Source: Chrysomallon squamiferum
Taxonomy: Eukaryota > Mollusca > Gastropoda > Neomphalida > Peltospiridae
Length of the DNA stretch: 64,000 nt
Reading direction: 5' to 3'
Assembly (NCBI GenBank): GCA_012295275.1
Contig: CM022670.1
Coordinates: 29,339,938 to 29,403,937 of the forward strand
In this document: positions 60,712-64,000 of the stretch, piece by piece
Layout: each line of letters starts with the position of its first letter
Numbering within the stretch: the first letter of the stretch is position 1
Translations under genes and position numbers: made by a program
Notes under the pieces: generated by a model
Seen by the model: the letters and a program-made list of their open reading frames with translations, nothing else
Told to the model about the DNA's origin: nothing
Database searches by the model: none

Positions 60712-63305
60712 TTTTTTTTTTGCAAAAACACTATCTTTAAATAATCTTTTAATTTGTCTTTGATATATTTCATATGAATATATATATTTTTTTGCTAAGT
60801 GTTAATGTCAGTATTATATTTATTGCCAGATTTATCAACTTAACGTTGGAACAGAATAAACCAGCAGGCTGAATAATTTACTTCGTTTTCCTACAGCAGA
60901 CTTGATTTCCTCTCCTTTATCTTTTAAAATTTCAAATCTTTTTTTATCCACTTCTTTATTTCTGAAATGTTTTTTAAATAATGATAAAGCAAACCTTTTT
61001 ATTTCAGTAATTTTATATTTTATTTTGTTTAATCAGTGGAAAGAAAAATATTAAAATATCTTACTGACCAAGAGGAAAGTGCAGAGACACTGATAGACTT
61101 TTTAATGATTTTTTTTTTTATGCTTCTGTATTATTAATTAATTATTTATTTATTACTATTTTAATTTTTTTTATGTTGCTATCTTTTTAAATTTTGTTTT
61201 AGGGCAAAAGTTAAATGCCTAAGGATTAAGATTAAAATGACTTATGTTGTTGTATTGACTGGAATCTAAGTATATTTTATTTGTATTGTTTGGAAAAAGC
61301 TTTCTTTTTCTCATGTTATATTGTTATACCTAGATAAAAGGAAACTTTACTGATACTGATTATGTGTCATCTTTTCTTTAAATTTGGGTTTTTGTGAAAT
61401 GGAAAATCAAAAAATAATACATACATTAGTCAGATTATGCTGTGATTTTCTGTGTCTATAACTGTTAACTTAAATTTGTATGGTACATAACTTTTGCCCA
61501 TAGACTATTCATCCTTGCAATTAAATGTAATGTTGTAGTGGCTATTAGAGTTTTTAAATATAAGCTATTCAGTTTCTTTATCATAGCAATACCAAGACTT
61601 ACCTTCATTACTTTATACTTCTTTTCATGGCTGTGTAACTGTTGTGTATTTCTACTTATGTTGCACTGTTGCTAATTTTAAAGTTTCTGTTCACATACAC
61701 ATTTACACAGGCTGTATGTATATTCAGAAAAAAAGATAAAGAGTTGACTAATTAATATCTGTATATTAATAGTGAAGAAATATTTATTAACTAATGAACA
61801 GGAATGAACTGTTTAATAGTTTTTGATTATTGATTACATGTTACTGATCCTGTGTAGTAAACTGAAAGTAAGGTAATAAATTAAACTGATATTGCATGGC
61901 TTTGCTTATTTCATGTTAAAAAATACTTGTATTTAATCTTGAAGCATGCAAACTTGATTCACAAAAAAATAAAAAAATAAAAAATAAAAATAAAGTAGAT
62001 AAAAATAAAGTAGATAAAAATAAATAATAAAAAATAATAATAAATTATCATGAATGCCTGGATTAACATTAATAACATTTATTTTTACAATTTTTGTAAA
62101 ATAGTTTTCAAAACACTGTATTTTATTCTTAATCATCAGCTGAGTAGAAGATCATTTATAATTTCCATGTATTACTATTAGATTAAAAATAATAATTAGT
62201 AAAGAGTTATTATTAAGCTCATTAATTAGTTATTGGTTTTACAGTGATGATTATGATGAAAATGAGATATTTATGTACATATTTATTTGTTACAATTATT
62301 ATTAAAGATGTGTTTTCAGCAAATAATGCTTAATTTTCTTAAAGAATTTGGGCATTATAACTGTACATTATTTGATTTGAACTTCTGTTAAAATTAACAA
62401 TTTCTTATTTAACATTTTTCTACCATTCTAATACAAAACTTTATATATTTTACAACTTCTATACTTAAAAGTCATAATTGTATTTTTTTATTATTATTAT
62501 TTTTTTAATACTTATTGTGAAGTCAATTATAAACTGAGTTATTTTTATTTTAGGATATCACTGGGATATTTCTGACTGGGCACCAAACCCATTTCTTCCC
62601 AACATCAGTGAAGTTCCTTCAAAGGAGGTTCCAGAGTCTCCAAGTTCAAGCAACCCAAGTCATGACTCCAATACCAATGTGTGTCCAATAGAGACAGAAC
62701 CAGAAGACCATAATGATGGCATAGATGATGGAATGATTACTGATGAACCTGACTACGTCGAAGACTCAGAGTATGTGGGTGATTCTGAGTATGCAGATAA
62801 TGAGTATGATCAGGAGGATCTGCCCCCCTGTTACGCAGATCATCCCAACTACCAGCAAATCCTGGCACTGCAGGACATGGAAGATCCCTATGAGTTGCCG
62901 AGCAACCTCCAAGTGCACCCTAATCACTATTTGCCTAATTACAGTTTTGGCAGCTATATGAGTCAGCCTCCTGACCTAACCACTGATGAAGAAAATGGGA
63001 ATACTAGTGACAATCAGAATGATGATTACTATGACTACCAAAGACAGGCTGAGTCACAGACCTCCATGATGCCAGGCTACACAATGGAAAGTGACTGTAA
63101 CACTGACCAAGAACAGTCAGCAGCATCCATGATGGATAACTTGAGCATGTCACATGGAGGCTACACGTCCTCACATGCTTCATGTTCTGATATTTCTGCC
63201 TATTTGTGTGAGATAGAGGACAGTGAAATAAATGATATTGACAGTGATGGTGAAGATCAGTCTTCACAGCGACTCCTTTCTACATATTCACATACACAAG
63301 TGTGA
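17564..63305 (+). CDS. FAT1-like: Fat-like protocadherin (FAT1/2/3 type), 5'-partial, 33 exons
   Basis: This is the spliced gene as a whole. The exons join into one open frame of 3,605 residues ending at TGA 63303-63305. Domain order: half a cadherin repeat, 24 further cadherin repeats (the last degenerate), a stalk with an RKRR site, EGF1, laminin G, EGF2-5, one transmembrane helix and a tail of about 460 residues ending HTQV. EGF-LamG-EGF4-TM is the arrangement of FAT1/FAT3 and Drosophila Fat2. FAT4/Drosophila Fat has more EGFs and two LamG domains, and Dachsous has neither. Tail motifs GYHWDxSDW, SDSIQK/TDSIQK, ASCSD and the C-terminal HTxV also match vertebrate FAT1 as I remember it. The family has 34 repeats and about 4,600 residues, so roughly 980 residues are missing upstream. 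Role known for the family: planar polarity, adhesion and actin organisation at the plasma membrane. Whether this is closest to FAT1, FAT2 or FAT3 cannot be settled here, because that split is vertebrate-specific. Confidence 0.95.
17879..22535 (+). other. intron 1 of the Fat-like gene (4.7 kb)
   Basis: Between a GTAAGT donor and 'tcttccag'. It contains an (AAT)n run near 19694-19738, AATA-rich sequence near 20336-20405 and a diverged array of roughly 30-bp units (20490-20955). A 75-codon open frame at 18473-18700 matches no family I know. Confidence 0.8.
20490..20955. repeat. ancient diverged tandem array, unit about 30 bp
   Basis: Recurrent 'ggtactgaaattgattaa' and 'atgtactgtaaaag'-like words at roughly 30-bp spacing (for example near 20590, 20650, 20690, 20820 and 20910). 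Units are too diverged to set a clean period by eye. Inside intron 1. Confidence 0.55.
22536..22597 (+). CDS. FAT1-like: Fat-like exon 2: second half of C1
   Basis: A 62-nt exon (residues 106-126), phase 1 in and phase 0 out. Acceptor 'tcttccag', donor GAG|gtgaga. It encodes GVISTTNRTLNREKQAEHAL, the usual 'G(V/I)IxTxxxLDRE' strand pair, with Asn in place of the Asp of LDRE. It is too short for an ATG-based ORF search and was found by looking for the continuation of the split Gly codon. Confidence 0.93.
23621..23667. repeat. 47-bp near-identical repeat, copy 1
   Basis: 'tctgtctgttagagttttat' through 'cccaaaatcagaaaat' recurs at 24730-24776 with one difference (A for G). The flanks differ. 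Both lie in intron 2. Confidence 0.9.
24730..24776. repeat. 47-bp near-identical repeat, copy 2
   Basis: Direct-repeat partner of 23621-23667, 1.1 kb away, same strand, with one mismatch by eye. No target-site duplication or tail seen around either copy. Confidence 0.9.
28121..28440. repeat. imperfect 137-bp tandem duplication with third partial copy
   Basis: 'ttgatagattttgaaagaac' begins at 28131 and again at 28268, each followed by 'tttatatttatgatca', a 'tttcag' block, a 'gacttgag/ctgacagac' block and 'aaatgtata'. A third, weaker copy runs to 'agctgacagatt' at about 28425. Intron 2. Confidence 0.75.
28920..29487. repeat. minisatellite with 18-bp palindrome per unit
   Basis: About ten tandem units of 54-58 bp. 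The typical unit runs from 'gtttatattgaactctctct' through 'atccacacaccagtttacaa' to 'gagtatataaacat'; length variants have 'acaactttgag' or 'acaactgag'. The first two units are diverged; the central ones are nearly identical. Every junction carries ATATAAACATGTTTATAT, a perfect palindrome, at 29019, 29073, 29131, 29189, 29245, 29301, 29357 and 29413; a ninth is decayed at 29471. The array ends about 45 bp before exon 3. Confidence 0.95.
29533..29853 (+). CDS. FAT1-like: Fat-like exon 3: end of C1, most of C2
   Basis: Phase 0 at both ends (321 nt, residues 127-233). It starts VTIYDNGID after 'tttatttccag' and carries the linker VEDVNDEKPRF, in which the second Asn of DxNDN is Glu. Repeat C2 follows (VLEQKH, TIDRDEGQNA, FVINPLTGFIYST). 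C2 shows no LDRE; LLSGRNYDLQ stands at that place, as in the matching vertebrate FAT1 repeat. The acceptor lies only about 45 bp after an intronic minisatellite. The following 580-bp intron (29854-30433) shows nothing notable. Confidence 0.95.
30434..30647 (+). CDS. FAT1-like: Fat-like exon 4: end of C2, first half of C3
   Basis: Phase 0 in, phase 1 out; residues 234-304. Starts IKAVDGGVPP. The C2/C3 linker is IVSRPTSSVHPPRF and lacks the DxNDN calcium motif. C3 then begins (YFVSVTENDPVGH, LSAEDDDGNS, IWFSIRG). The following 1.4-kb intron (30648-32046) holds only A+T-rich sequence with no repeat or ORF that I could identify. Confidence 0.95.
32047..32186 (+). CDS. FAT1-like: Fat-like exon 5: second half of C3
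   Basis: A 140-nt exon, phase 1 in and phase 0 out; residues 305-351. It encodes GGDEEGMFMVQPKHG, then LDWEMRSSYNLTVCATDG. LDWE replaces the usual LDRE. It has no ATG-based ORF of useful length and was placed by phase and cadherin pattern. Donor TGG|gtaaaa is ordinary. The next intron (32187-33562) carries an antisense SINE-like copy. Confidence 0.93.
33105..33365 (-). mobile_element. SINE-like element, antisense in intron 5
   Basis: The reverse strand reads 'ggactatttctcattccagc', then 'taacaaaggtcatggaatgt', 'actattctgtcc', 'gtgggtttcctctgtaa', 'aataaaatgtcttcaatgtg' and a tail with 'agtaaaaatctttctttc'. This is the most complete copy in the window. It lies about 200 bp before exon 6, opposite to the gene. 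Confidence 0.65.
33563..33773 (+). CDS. FAT1-like: Fat-like exon 6: C3/C4 linker, first half of C4
   Basis: Phase 0 in, phase 1 out; residues 352-421. Starts VYVKVIDINDNAPEF, a full calcium linker, then C4 (GEVSESVKVGTSVLQVTALD, SDEDKTLFYTF, FEINPQSG). Donor AGTG|gtgagt. The intron that follows (33774-34294, 521 bp) shows nothing notable. Confidence 0.95.
34295..34570 (+). CDS. FAT1-like: Fat-like exon 7: second half of C4, first half of C5
   Basis: Phase 1 at both ends; residues 422-513. GIISVAEPLDREVLTRHII, then VMVRDRGTPSKRSFA, the linker ILDHNDHAPQF (His for the usual Val/Asn), and C5 (GRVFETAAIGTSVVQ, STDNDKGINAEISYSILSG). Strong donor GTAAGT. The next intron is 366 bp and unremarkable. 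Confidence 0.95.
34937..36426 (+). CDS. FAT1-like: Fat-like exon 8: C5 to start of C10
   Basis: The largest exon (1,490 nt, residues 514-1010), phase 1 in and phase 0 out. It holds the second half of C5, all of C6-C9 and the first strand of C10. Linkers in order: MSNNAPPKF (no calcium motif), LDENDNHPKF, IDVNDSPPRF, NVQKSVDSGLHF (no calcium motif), LDENDNAPMF. C7 has the odd stretch NSMIFNDDGSPLVVK between strands, and C8 has LLLPTFKD in place of the usual Glu-Asn start. Vertebrate FAT1 has closely similar oddities at the same repeats, as I recall it. Confidence 0.97.
36620..36794 (+). CDS. FAT1-like: Fat-like exon 9: middle of C10
   Basis: Phase 0 in, phase 1 out; residues 1011-1068. Starts VTAVDVDEGKNGEVRYSIID, then FFINHITGDITVRRLSRLDQ and LMVEAQDKG. 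LDRE is replaced by LDQN. The acceptor 'catttccag' follows a 193-bp intron; a 312-bp intron with no identifiable content follows. Confidence 0.95.
37107..37328 (+). CDS. FAT1-like: Fat-like exon 10: end of C10, first half of C11
   Basis: Phase 1 at both ends; residues 1069-1142. GRPPHRTLIKVPIHIISRDS leads into PVF. This C10/C11 linker has no DxNDN. Then C11: NISVPENIAMHSPIISIQAF, SPKNKKLIYSITKGD, FAIDFNTG. Vertebrate FAT1 also lacks the calcium motif here and has QFTINFNTG at the end of this segment, as I recall it. Donor ACTG|gtgagt opens a 5.3-kb intron. Confidence 0.95.
37329..42676 (+). other. intron 10 of the Fat-like gene (5.3 kb)
   Basis: Extremely A+T-rich. It contains (AATA)n at 39064-39089, a poly-A run at 39392-39410, a long (TATT)n array at 39420-39492, poly-A at 40192-40222 and 41567-41584, and short TAAA-type runs. 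Open frames in it are translated microsatellite. No microexon with convincing signals was seen. Confidence 0.8.
39420..39492. repeat. (TATT)n microsatellite
   Basis: Tetranucleotide array with a few C substitutions, about 18 units, preceded by a poly-A run at 39392-39410. Inside intron 10; an open frame over it encodes only a Leu-Phe-Ile-Tyr repeat. Confidence 0.95.
42677..42798 (+). CDS. FAT1-like: Fat-like exon 11: second half of C11
   Basis: A 122-nt exon, phase 1 in and phase 0 out; residues 1143-1183. GLISVIGMIDYEEKSDYELT, then LRATDIDTGSYTD. The split Gly codon joins FNT to GLISV and completes the repeat without a gap, so the 5.3-kb intron upstream hides no constitutive exon. Donor CAG|gttagt. 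The next intron is 329 bp and contains CA-rich dinucleotide sequence. Confidence 0.94.
43128..43950 (+). CDS. FAT1-like: Fat-like exon 12: C12, C13 and first half of C14
   Basis: Phase 0 in, phase 1 out (823 nt, residues 1184-1457). Opens with the linker DYNDNAPVF, where Tyr replaces the small residue of DxNDN. C12 has LDHENQSEYFF and ends MDINDNPPRF. C13 has no LDRE (QHSPNLDPSY instead) and ends in the calcium-free linker VRNTNKYYPRF. C14 starts WAENMGVGLSVISVTAVDKD. Donor ACAG|gtgaat. The next intron is 217 bp. Confidence 0.97.
44168..44376 (+). CDS. FAT1-like: Fat-like exon 13: second half of C14, start of C15
   Basis: Phase 1 in, phase 0 out; residues 1458-1527. GEIFTKAILDREKQSLYIIP, ATDNGGKMSHATVHI, the linker RDANDNLPKF, then EYRGNIYYNASIGTSIVQ. 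Acceptor 'aacttgcag', donor CAG|gtaaaa. The 252-bp intron after it contains a short (TTA)n run at about 44479-44505. Confidence 0.94.
44629..44773 (+). CDS. FAT1-like: Fat-like exon 14: middle of C15
   Basis: A 145-nt exon, phase 0 in and phase 1 out; residues 1528-1575. VTALDADVGINAQVIHSIYD, then LFEIERHSGIIRVKSSLEPY. Strong GTAAGT donor. The following 389-bp intron shows nothing notable. Confidence 0.93.
45163..46226 (+). CDS. FAT1-like: Fat-like exon 15: end of C15, C16, C17, C18
   Basis: Phase 1 in, phase 0 out (1,064 nt, residues 1576-1930). Linkers in order: VIMGSKDMAPVF (no calcium motif), RDENDNDPVF, TDFNDNPPVF, LDDNDHSPNC. The last has Cys where other linkers have Phe; FAT1 has SPVC at this place, as I recall, so the cysteine appears ancient. 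C16 carries an insertion around VKGFTASTNDPAKFGINN, and C17 has HSSSSSVLVTV before its linker. Next intron 312 bp, unremarkable. Confidence 0.97.
46539..46701 (+). CDS. FAT1-like: Fat-like exon 16: first half of C19
   Basis: Phase 0 in, phase 1 out; residues 1931-1984. IDTLWKGFPENLPVGSPIVQ, IHATDEDEAGTKNAKISYSI, MFTIDEKSG. It continues directly from the SPNCDE end of exon 15. Next intron 320 bp, unremarkable. Confidence 0.93.
47022..47255 (+). CDS. FAT1-like: Fat-like exon 17: second half of C19, start of C20
   Basis: Phase 1 at both ends; residues 1985-2062. GVMQVRKQLDREICPEYRLV, AMDGDGRSCAVEV, the linker KDINDNAPEF, then IHENAKKNTLLTRITAIDKD. Donor AGTG|gtaggt; a 166-bp intron follows. Confidence 0.95.
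47422..47570 (+). CDS. FAT1-like: Fat-like exon 18: middle of C20
   Basis: Phase 1 in, phase 0 out; residues 2063-2112. GINRQIQYKLGDSSPPEFAI, then GIVSLVGTLDREQSSAYDIS. Donor GTG|gtgagt. The following 417-bp intron is A+T-rich with T runs and no other content. Confidence 0.93.
47988..48225 (+). CDS. FAT1-like: Fat-like exon 19: end of C20, first half of C21
   Basis: Phase 0 in, phase 1 out; residues 2113-2191. Acceptor 'atattgaag' opens GLPEVSSETKIHVVVLDVND with NPPEF after it, a full calcium linker. C21 follows: SIREDAAVKQRVITITATSR, DIGVNADLTYAIVAGNEQGK, KVEMKTG. The next intron (408 bp) has a short CA-rich stretch at about 48297-48375. Confidence 0.95.
48634..48848 (+). CDS. FAT1-like: Fat-like exon 20: second half of C21, start of C22
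   Basis: Phase 1 in, phase 0 out; residues 2192-2263. GVIRVATQLDYEVSRQYFLT, the linker ITDVNDNAPRF, then TTIREDAPEGTQLIR. LDYE stands for LDRE. The next intron (447 bp) carries (GT)n runs at 48920-48951 and 48989-49009. Confidence 0.95.
48920..49009. repeat. (GT)n microsatellites in intron 20
   Basis: Two GT runs (48920-48951 and 48989-49009) separated by 'atgtatgtatgtttgt'-like sequence. The open frame over them (Val-Cys repeats) is not a gene. Confidence 0.95.
49296..49433 (+). CDS. FAT1-like: Fat-like exon 21: middle of C22
   Basis: Phase 0 at both ends (138 nt, residues 2264-2309). VLATDIDSAPNAQITYIITS, then FLIGPQDGILRIKEPLDREK. Acceptor 'acattatag', donor AAG|gtaagc; a 278-bp intron follows. 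Confidence 0.93.
49712..49855 (+). CDS. FAT1-like: Fat-like exon 22: end of C22, first strand of C23
   Basis: Phase 0 at both ends (144 nt, residues 2310-2357). VQSYALIIQAMDSGSPRLTA, the linker LDANDNPPRF, then SQTNYTAFVQ. The exon stops just before the calcium-binding Glu of C23, which opens exon 23. The intron that follows contains a candidate microexon at 51241-51261. Confidence 0.95.
50963..51140. repeat. compound microsatellite: (AATTT)n, (TTA)n, (TTTTA)n
   Basis: Successive pure runs of three different short units: about seven AATTT units to 51000, TTA units at 51055-51110, and TTTTTA-like units to 51140. The cluster ends about 100 bp before the candidate microexon at 51241. Confidence 0.9.
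51241..51261 (+). CDS. FAT1-like: candidate alternative microexon between exons 22 and 23
   Basis: 21 nt, phase 0 at both ends, encoding RSKLMDV. It sits between a long pyrimidine-rich tract ending 'ctccaaacag' and a near-consensus donor GTAAGTAG. Insertion would lengthen C23 between FVQ and EGRKVG, moving the calcium-binding Glu seven residues away from strand A. The splice signals and frame are seen directly; use in mRNA is inference. The main isoform without it reads straight through. Confidence 0.5.
51665..51880 (+). mobile_element. SINE-like element in intron 22
   Basis: Blocks 'aaatgggctatttcccaatc' with 'cagccag' after it, 'ctgtggtatgtc', 'ttctcctgtc', 'gcatataaaagattccttgc' and 'gcaagtttcctttt' occur in the family order. 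Same orientation as the gene; about 400 bp downstream of the candidate microexon. Confidence 0.6.
53424..54459 (+). CDS. FAT1-like: Fat-like exon 23: C23, C24 and membrane-near stalk with furin-type site
   Basis: Phase 0 in, phase 1 out (1,036 nt, residues 2358-2702). C23 starts EGRKVGIQILQFSVTDKDQP. The C23/C24 linker IIDESMHAPVV has no calcium motif. C24 is degenerate (IGKVDAQDSDPYDELIFSVV, HTGLDAGNYIINISVTDGKY). The stalk from about residue 2543 (EEMVDNAVTIQFENMIPEQF) is the region found in all Fat-like proteins before EGF1; its strand-helix alternation suggests a SEA/ferredoxin-like fold. RKRR at residues 2601-2604 (54153-54164) is a furin consensus. It ends with a cysteine-rich piece (CTKSLCKEST, YHCICHDG). 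Confidence 0.96.
54663..54836 (+). CDS. FAT1-like: Fat-like exon 24: EGF1
   Basis: Phase 1 at both ends; residues 2703-2760. Cysteine pattern CGGTTCPPYKLCEQD, then YNCVCPNGKTGENC. This is the single EGF-like domain that precedes laminin G in the FAT1 group. It is followed by a short acidic/Cys spacer (ERCRPTDINCQTG). The next intron (329 bp) shows nothing notable. Confidence 0.95.
55166..55323 (+). CDS. FAT1-like: Fat-like exon 25: laminin G, first part
   Basis: Phase 1 in, phase 0 out; residues 2761-2813. ERPMTFIGRSYAKWTLGL, LTLSMWIRTRKSTANLMYSK, VDYSILE. The first strands of a laminin G domain; FAT1 has YARGTDYSILEI at the same place, as I recall. Donor GTAAGT; next intron 310 bp, unremarkable. 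Confidence 0.95.
55634..56039 (+). CDS. FAT1-like: Fat-like exon 26: laminin G, remainder
   Basis: Phase 0 in, phase 1 out; residues 2814-2948. GGMLIYRFDCGSGPGVIRIP, DGKWHRVMVERNGR, LLDDKYKAM, DDIYFGAEVN, and the closing FEGCIKDIRLF, typical of the last LamG strands. The cysteines in FDCGSGPG and FEGC are at family positions. The domain is about 190 residues over two exons. Next intron 159 bp. Confidence 0.96.
56199..56348 (+). CDS. FAT1-like: Fat-like exon 27: EGF2 and start of EGF3
   Basis: Phase 1 at both ends; residues 2949-2998. EGF2: CSSFPCMHGGTC, YKCQCKSRYYGEKC. CSSFPC fits the O-glucose pattern (C-x-S-x-P-C) and CMHGGTC the O-fucose pattern (C-x4-S/T-C) known from Notch-type EGFs. 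EGF3 begins NPCADKPCTHQG. Next intron (420 bp): no recognised content. Confidence 0.94.
56769..56945 (+). CDS. FAT1-like: Fat-like exon 28: rest of EGF3, EGF4
   Basis: Phase 1 at both ends; residues 2999-3057. EGF3 finishes QCFKDKDVPNGYHCQCPGRF, GKRCEYG. EGF4: CIPNPCQNGGTC, AVCHCIPGYEG; CQNGGTC is again an O-fucose pattern. The EGF3 and EGF4 boundaries are split by phase-1 introns, as is common for EGF exons. Next intron 391 bp, unremarkable. Confidence 0.94.
57337..57534 (+). CDS. FAT1-like: Fat-like exon 29: EGF5 and juxtamembrane segment
   Basis: Phase 1 at both ends; residues 3058-3123. EGF4 ends PWC; EGF5 is CKTNPCLHGGVC, YYCNCTKDRTGVIC. EGF5 in vertebrate FAT1 is calcium-binding (DIDEC start), but here the start is TLDLC and the hydroxylation Asn/Asp is missing, so calcium binding is doubtful. 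A Ser-rich spacer and IYGIAG begin the membrane segment. Next intron 518 bp with a short GT run. Confidence 0.94.
58053..58186 (+). CDS. FAT1-like: Fat-like exon 30: transmembrane helix and basic stop-transfer
   Basis: Phase 1 in, phase 0 out; residues 3124-3168. GVGFGLILIAVIFVFC followed by RIWRRRKRERH is a clear single-pass helix (about 20 residues with IYGIA from exon 29) and cytoplasmic basic anchor. The cysteine at the inner end could be palmitoylated (inference). Next intron 325 bp, unremarkable. Confidence 0.96.
58512..58890 (+). CDS. FAT1-like: Fat-like exon 31: proximal cytoplasmic tail
   Basis: Phase 0 in, phase 1 out; residues 3169-3294. PPPVPTRPASYTPS contains a class II SH3 pattern (PxxPxR) and matches the FAT1 tail segment VPVRPISYTPS as I recall it. 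Further along, ETDSIQKESFEFEYPNIMD matches FAT1 SDSIQK..FDYD. These short blocks in otherwise diverged sequence suggest docking sites. Next intron 309 bp, unremarkable. Confidence 0.95.
59200..59382 (+). CDS. FAT1-like: Fat-like exon 32: Ser-rich cytoplasmic segment
   Basis: Phase 1 at both ends; residues 3295-3355. VEKSHASKRMPGVSASPSPK, then SPLLSRQDASSFSSLPVSES and EEDLN. The SSFSSLP..ESEEDLN block resembles the FAT1 stretch SLSSFQSESCDDN that precedes GYHWD. Low-complexity Ser/Pro, likely phosphorylated (inference). It is followed by a 3.2-kb intron with a candidate microexon. Confidence 0.94.
59383..62553 (+). other. intron 32 of the Fat-like gene (3.2 kb)
   Basis: It contains the candidate microexon at 60093-60113 and a (TTA)n run at about 60680-60710. 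An open frame at 60285-60668 has no recognisable family and is Phe-rich, as expected of translated A+T-rich intron. AAAATAAAAAT-type repeats lie at 61965-62045. Confidence 0.8.
60093..60113 (+). CDS. FAT1-like: candidate alternative microexon before GYHWD motif
   Basis: 21 nt, phase 1 at both ends, adding ARRGKKK between EEDLN and GYHWDISDW without changing the frame. The acceptor is a good pyrimidine tract ending 'cactttgcag'; the donor is AAG|gtagaa. The insert is strongly basic in an otherwise acidic tail. Vertebrate FAT1/FAT3 tails are reported to carry alternatively spliced short inserts; I recall this but cannot verify the exact site. Expression is inference. Confidence 0.55.
62554..63305 (+). 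CDS. FAT1-like: Fat-like exon 33: distal tail, stop and PDZ ligand
   Basis: Phase 1 in; residues 3356-3605, TGA stop at 63303-63305. Starts GYHWDISDWAPNPFLPNISE, the most conserved block of FAT1-group tails. A very acidic, Tyr-rich stretch follows (DSEYVGDSEYADNEYDQED), then NHYLPNYSFGSYMSQP (FAT1: QYLPNFYPLDMSEP, as I recall) and SHASCSDISAYLCEIEDSE. The C-terminus SHTQV fits class I PDZ ligands (T-x-V); FAT1 ends HTEV. The acceptor is a plain 'tttttattttag'. Confidence 0.97.
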
Positions 63306-63714
63306 GGCAGCCATACTGGACTTATAATCTCATTCTATCTTCTCTCAAACGAGTATGATGAACAAATCACTGAGATTTGCAAATCATTGTTACATGAGTT
63401 TAATGACATAAAAATAACAGTGTATCTTTTTCACTGATACTGTTGACAGTCCAAGTAACAAAATCAAATCAAAACAAAAATAAATAAATAAACAATCAAA
63501 TACCATGAAAAAACAAAAACAACAACAAAACAAATCTTGTACATACACAGAAATAAAACAGAAAAACCAGTGACTGGTGTATGAGGACAATTCAGTACAA
63601 TGCCAAGAACCAGAGCTCTGTTATGGATAACTGGTTGTGAAATCTTTTTTTTCTAAATTTTTTGTTCTTTTTTTTAAATGCATTTATTTTCATCATGCAT
63701 TAGCTGTCACAAAA

Positions 63715-63748
<34 letters not shown>

Positions 63749-64000
63749 TTTATAAATAGCACTGACATCAAAAAGAAAATTGGAGCATCTACTTGTAATT
63801 TTTTTGTGATATTTGAAACTAGTACCAGTGGTCTGATGATTGTTGTATATTTCACTGTTATTTTGTGTTTTATTCAGAGATGCTGTTGATCATATACCTC
63901 TCACATTTGGTTGTGATTCATTTTTTGCTAATGTCATGCTGGGCTATGCCATGGCTAATTTGGTGCTTTACATATTATTATAATAATGTCTTTCACCTTA
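63306..64000 (+). other. 3' UTR and downstream flank
   Basis: No coding sequence is visible after the stop. AATAAA hexamers occur at about 63479-63491 (overlapping copies) and at 63552-63557; the latter lies about 250 bases after the stop and is a plausible poly(A) signal. In such A+T-rich DNA these may be chance. A (TA)n run at 63714-63731 is followed by a run of T to about 63751. No downstream gene is seen by the window end. Confidence 0.45.

Noticed and set aside
17564-63305. Alternative identity: FAT4/Drosophila Fat, Dachsous, or CELSR
   Set aside because: Single LamG between EGF1 and EGF2-5, no GPCR or second LamG, and a tail with GYHWD and HTQV fit the FAT1/2/3 group only.

Overview
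The window is animal nuclear DNA, very A+T-rich by eye (not computed), with many microsatellites and homopolymer runs. Its only recognisable gene is the 3' three-quarters of a giant, intron-rich Fat-like cadherin on the + strand, of the FAT1/FAT2/FAT3 group (Drosophila Fat2/kugelei). I placed 33 coding exons between 17564 and the stop at 63303-63305. Each has an AG/GT boundary, and the phases are consistent across every junction. They encode 3,605 residues. The N-terminus (signal peptide and about ten cadherin repeats, judged from the family's usual 34) lies upstream of position 1.

Host: several degenerate copies of a short interspersed element that I recognise from mollusc genomes (blocks such as 'cattccagcc', 'gtatcaaaggac', 'gcatataaaaga') point to a mollusc or another lophotrochozoan. 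This rests on memory, and I do not name a species.

Layout. 1-17563: no exon recognised; this is probably one long intron of the same gene, with SINE-like fragments, a 27-bp minisatellite and a diverged 130-160-bp duplication. 17564-37328: exons 1-10, covering the end of one cadherin repeat and ten more (called C1-C11 here; family position is about +10). The introns here include a 6.9-kb one that ends in a palindrome-bearing minisatellite. 37329-42676: a 5.3-kb intron. 42677-49855: exons 11-22 (C11-C23). 49856-53423: a 3.6-kb intron holding a candidate 21-nt microexon. 53424-58186: exons 23-30, covering C23, C24, a stalk with a furin-type RKRR site, EGF1, laminin G, EGF2-5 and the transmembrane helix. 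58512-63305: the cytoplasmic tail, with a second candidate 21-nt microexon at 60093-60113 just before the conserved GYHWD motif. The protein ends in HTQV, a class I PDZ ligand. 63306-64000: 3' UTR and flank.

How the parts should work (family knowledge): Fat-like cadherins are long adhesion and polarity receptors at cell contacts. The cadherin rod binds calcium at DxNDN linkers, the EGF/LamG unit sits next to the membrane, and the tail docks cytoskeletal and PDZ partners. The most novel signals are the two in-frame symmetric microexon candidates, the conserved pattern of calcium-free linkers, the furin site in the stalk, and the intronic array of 18-bp palindromes. I found no other gene, RNA gene, CRISPR array or intact transposon.
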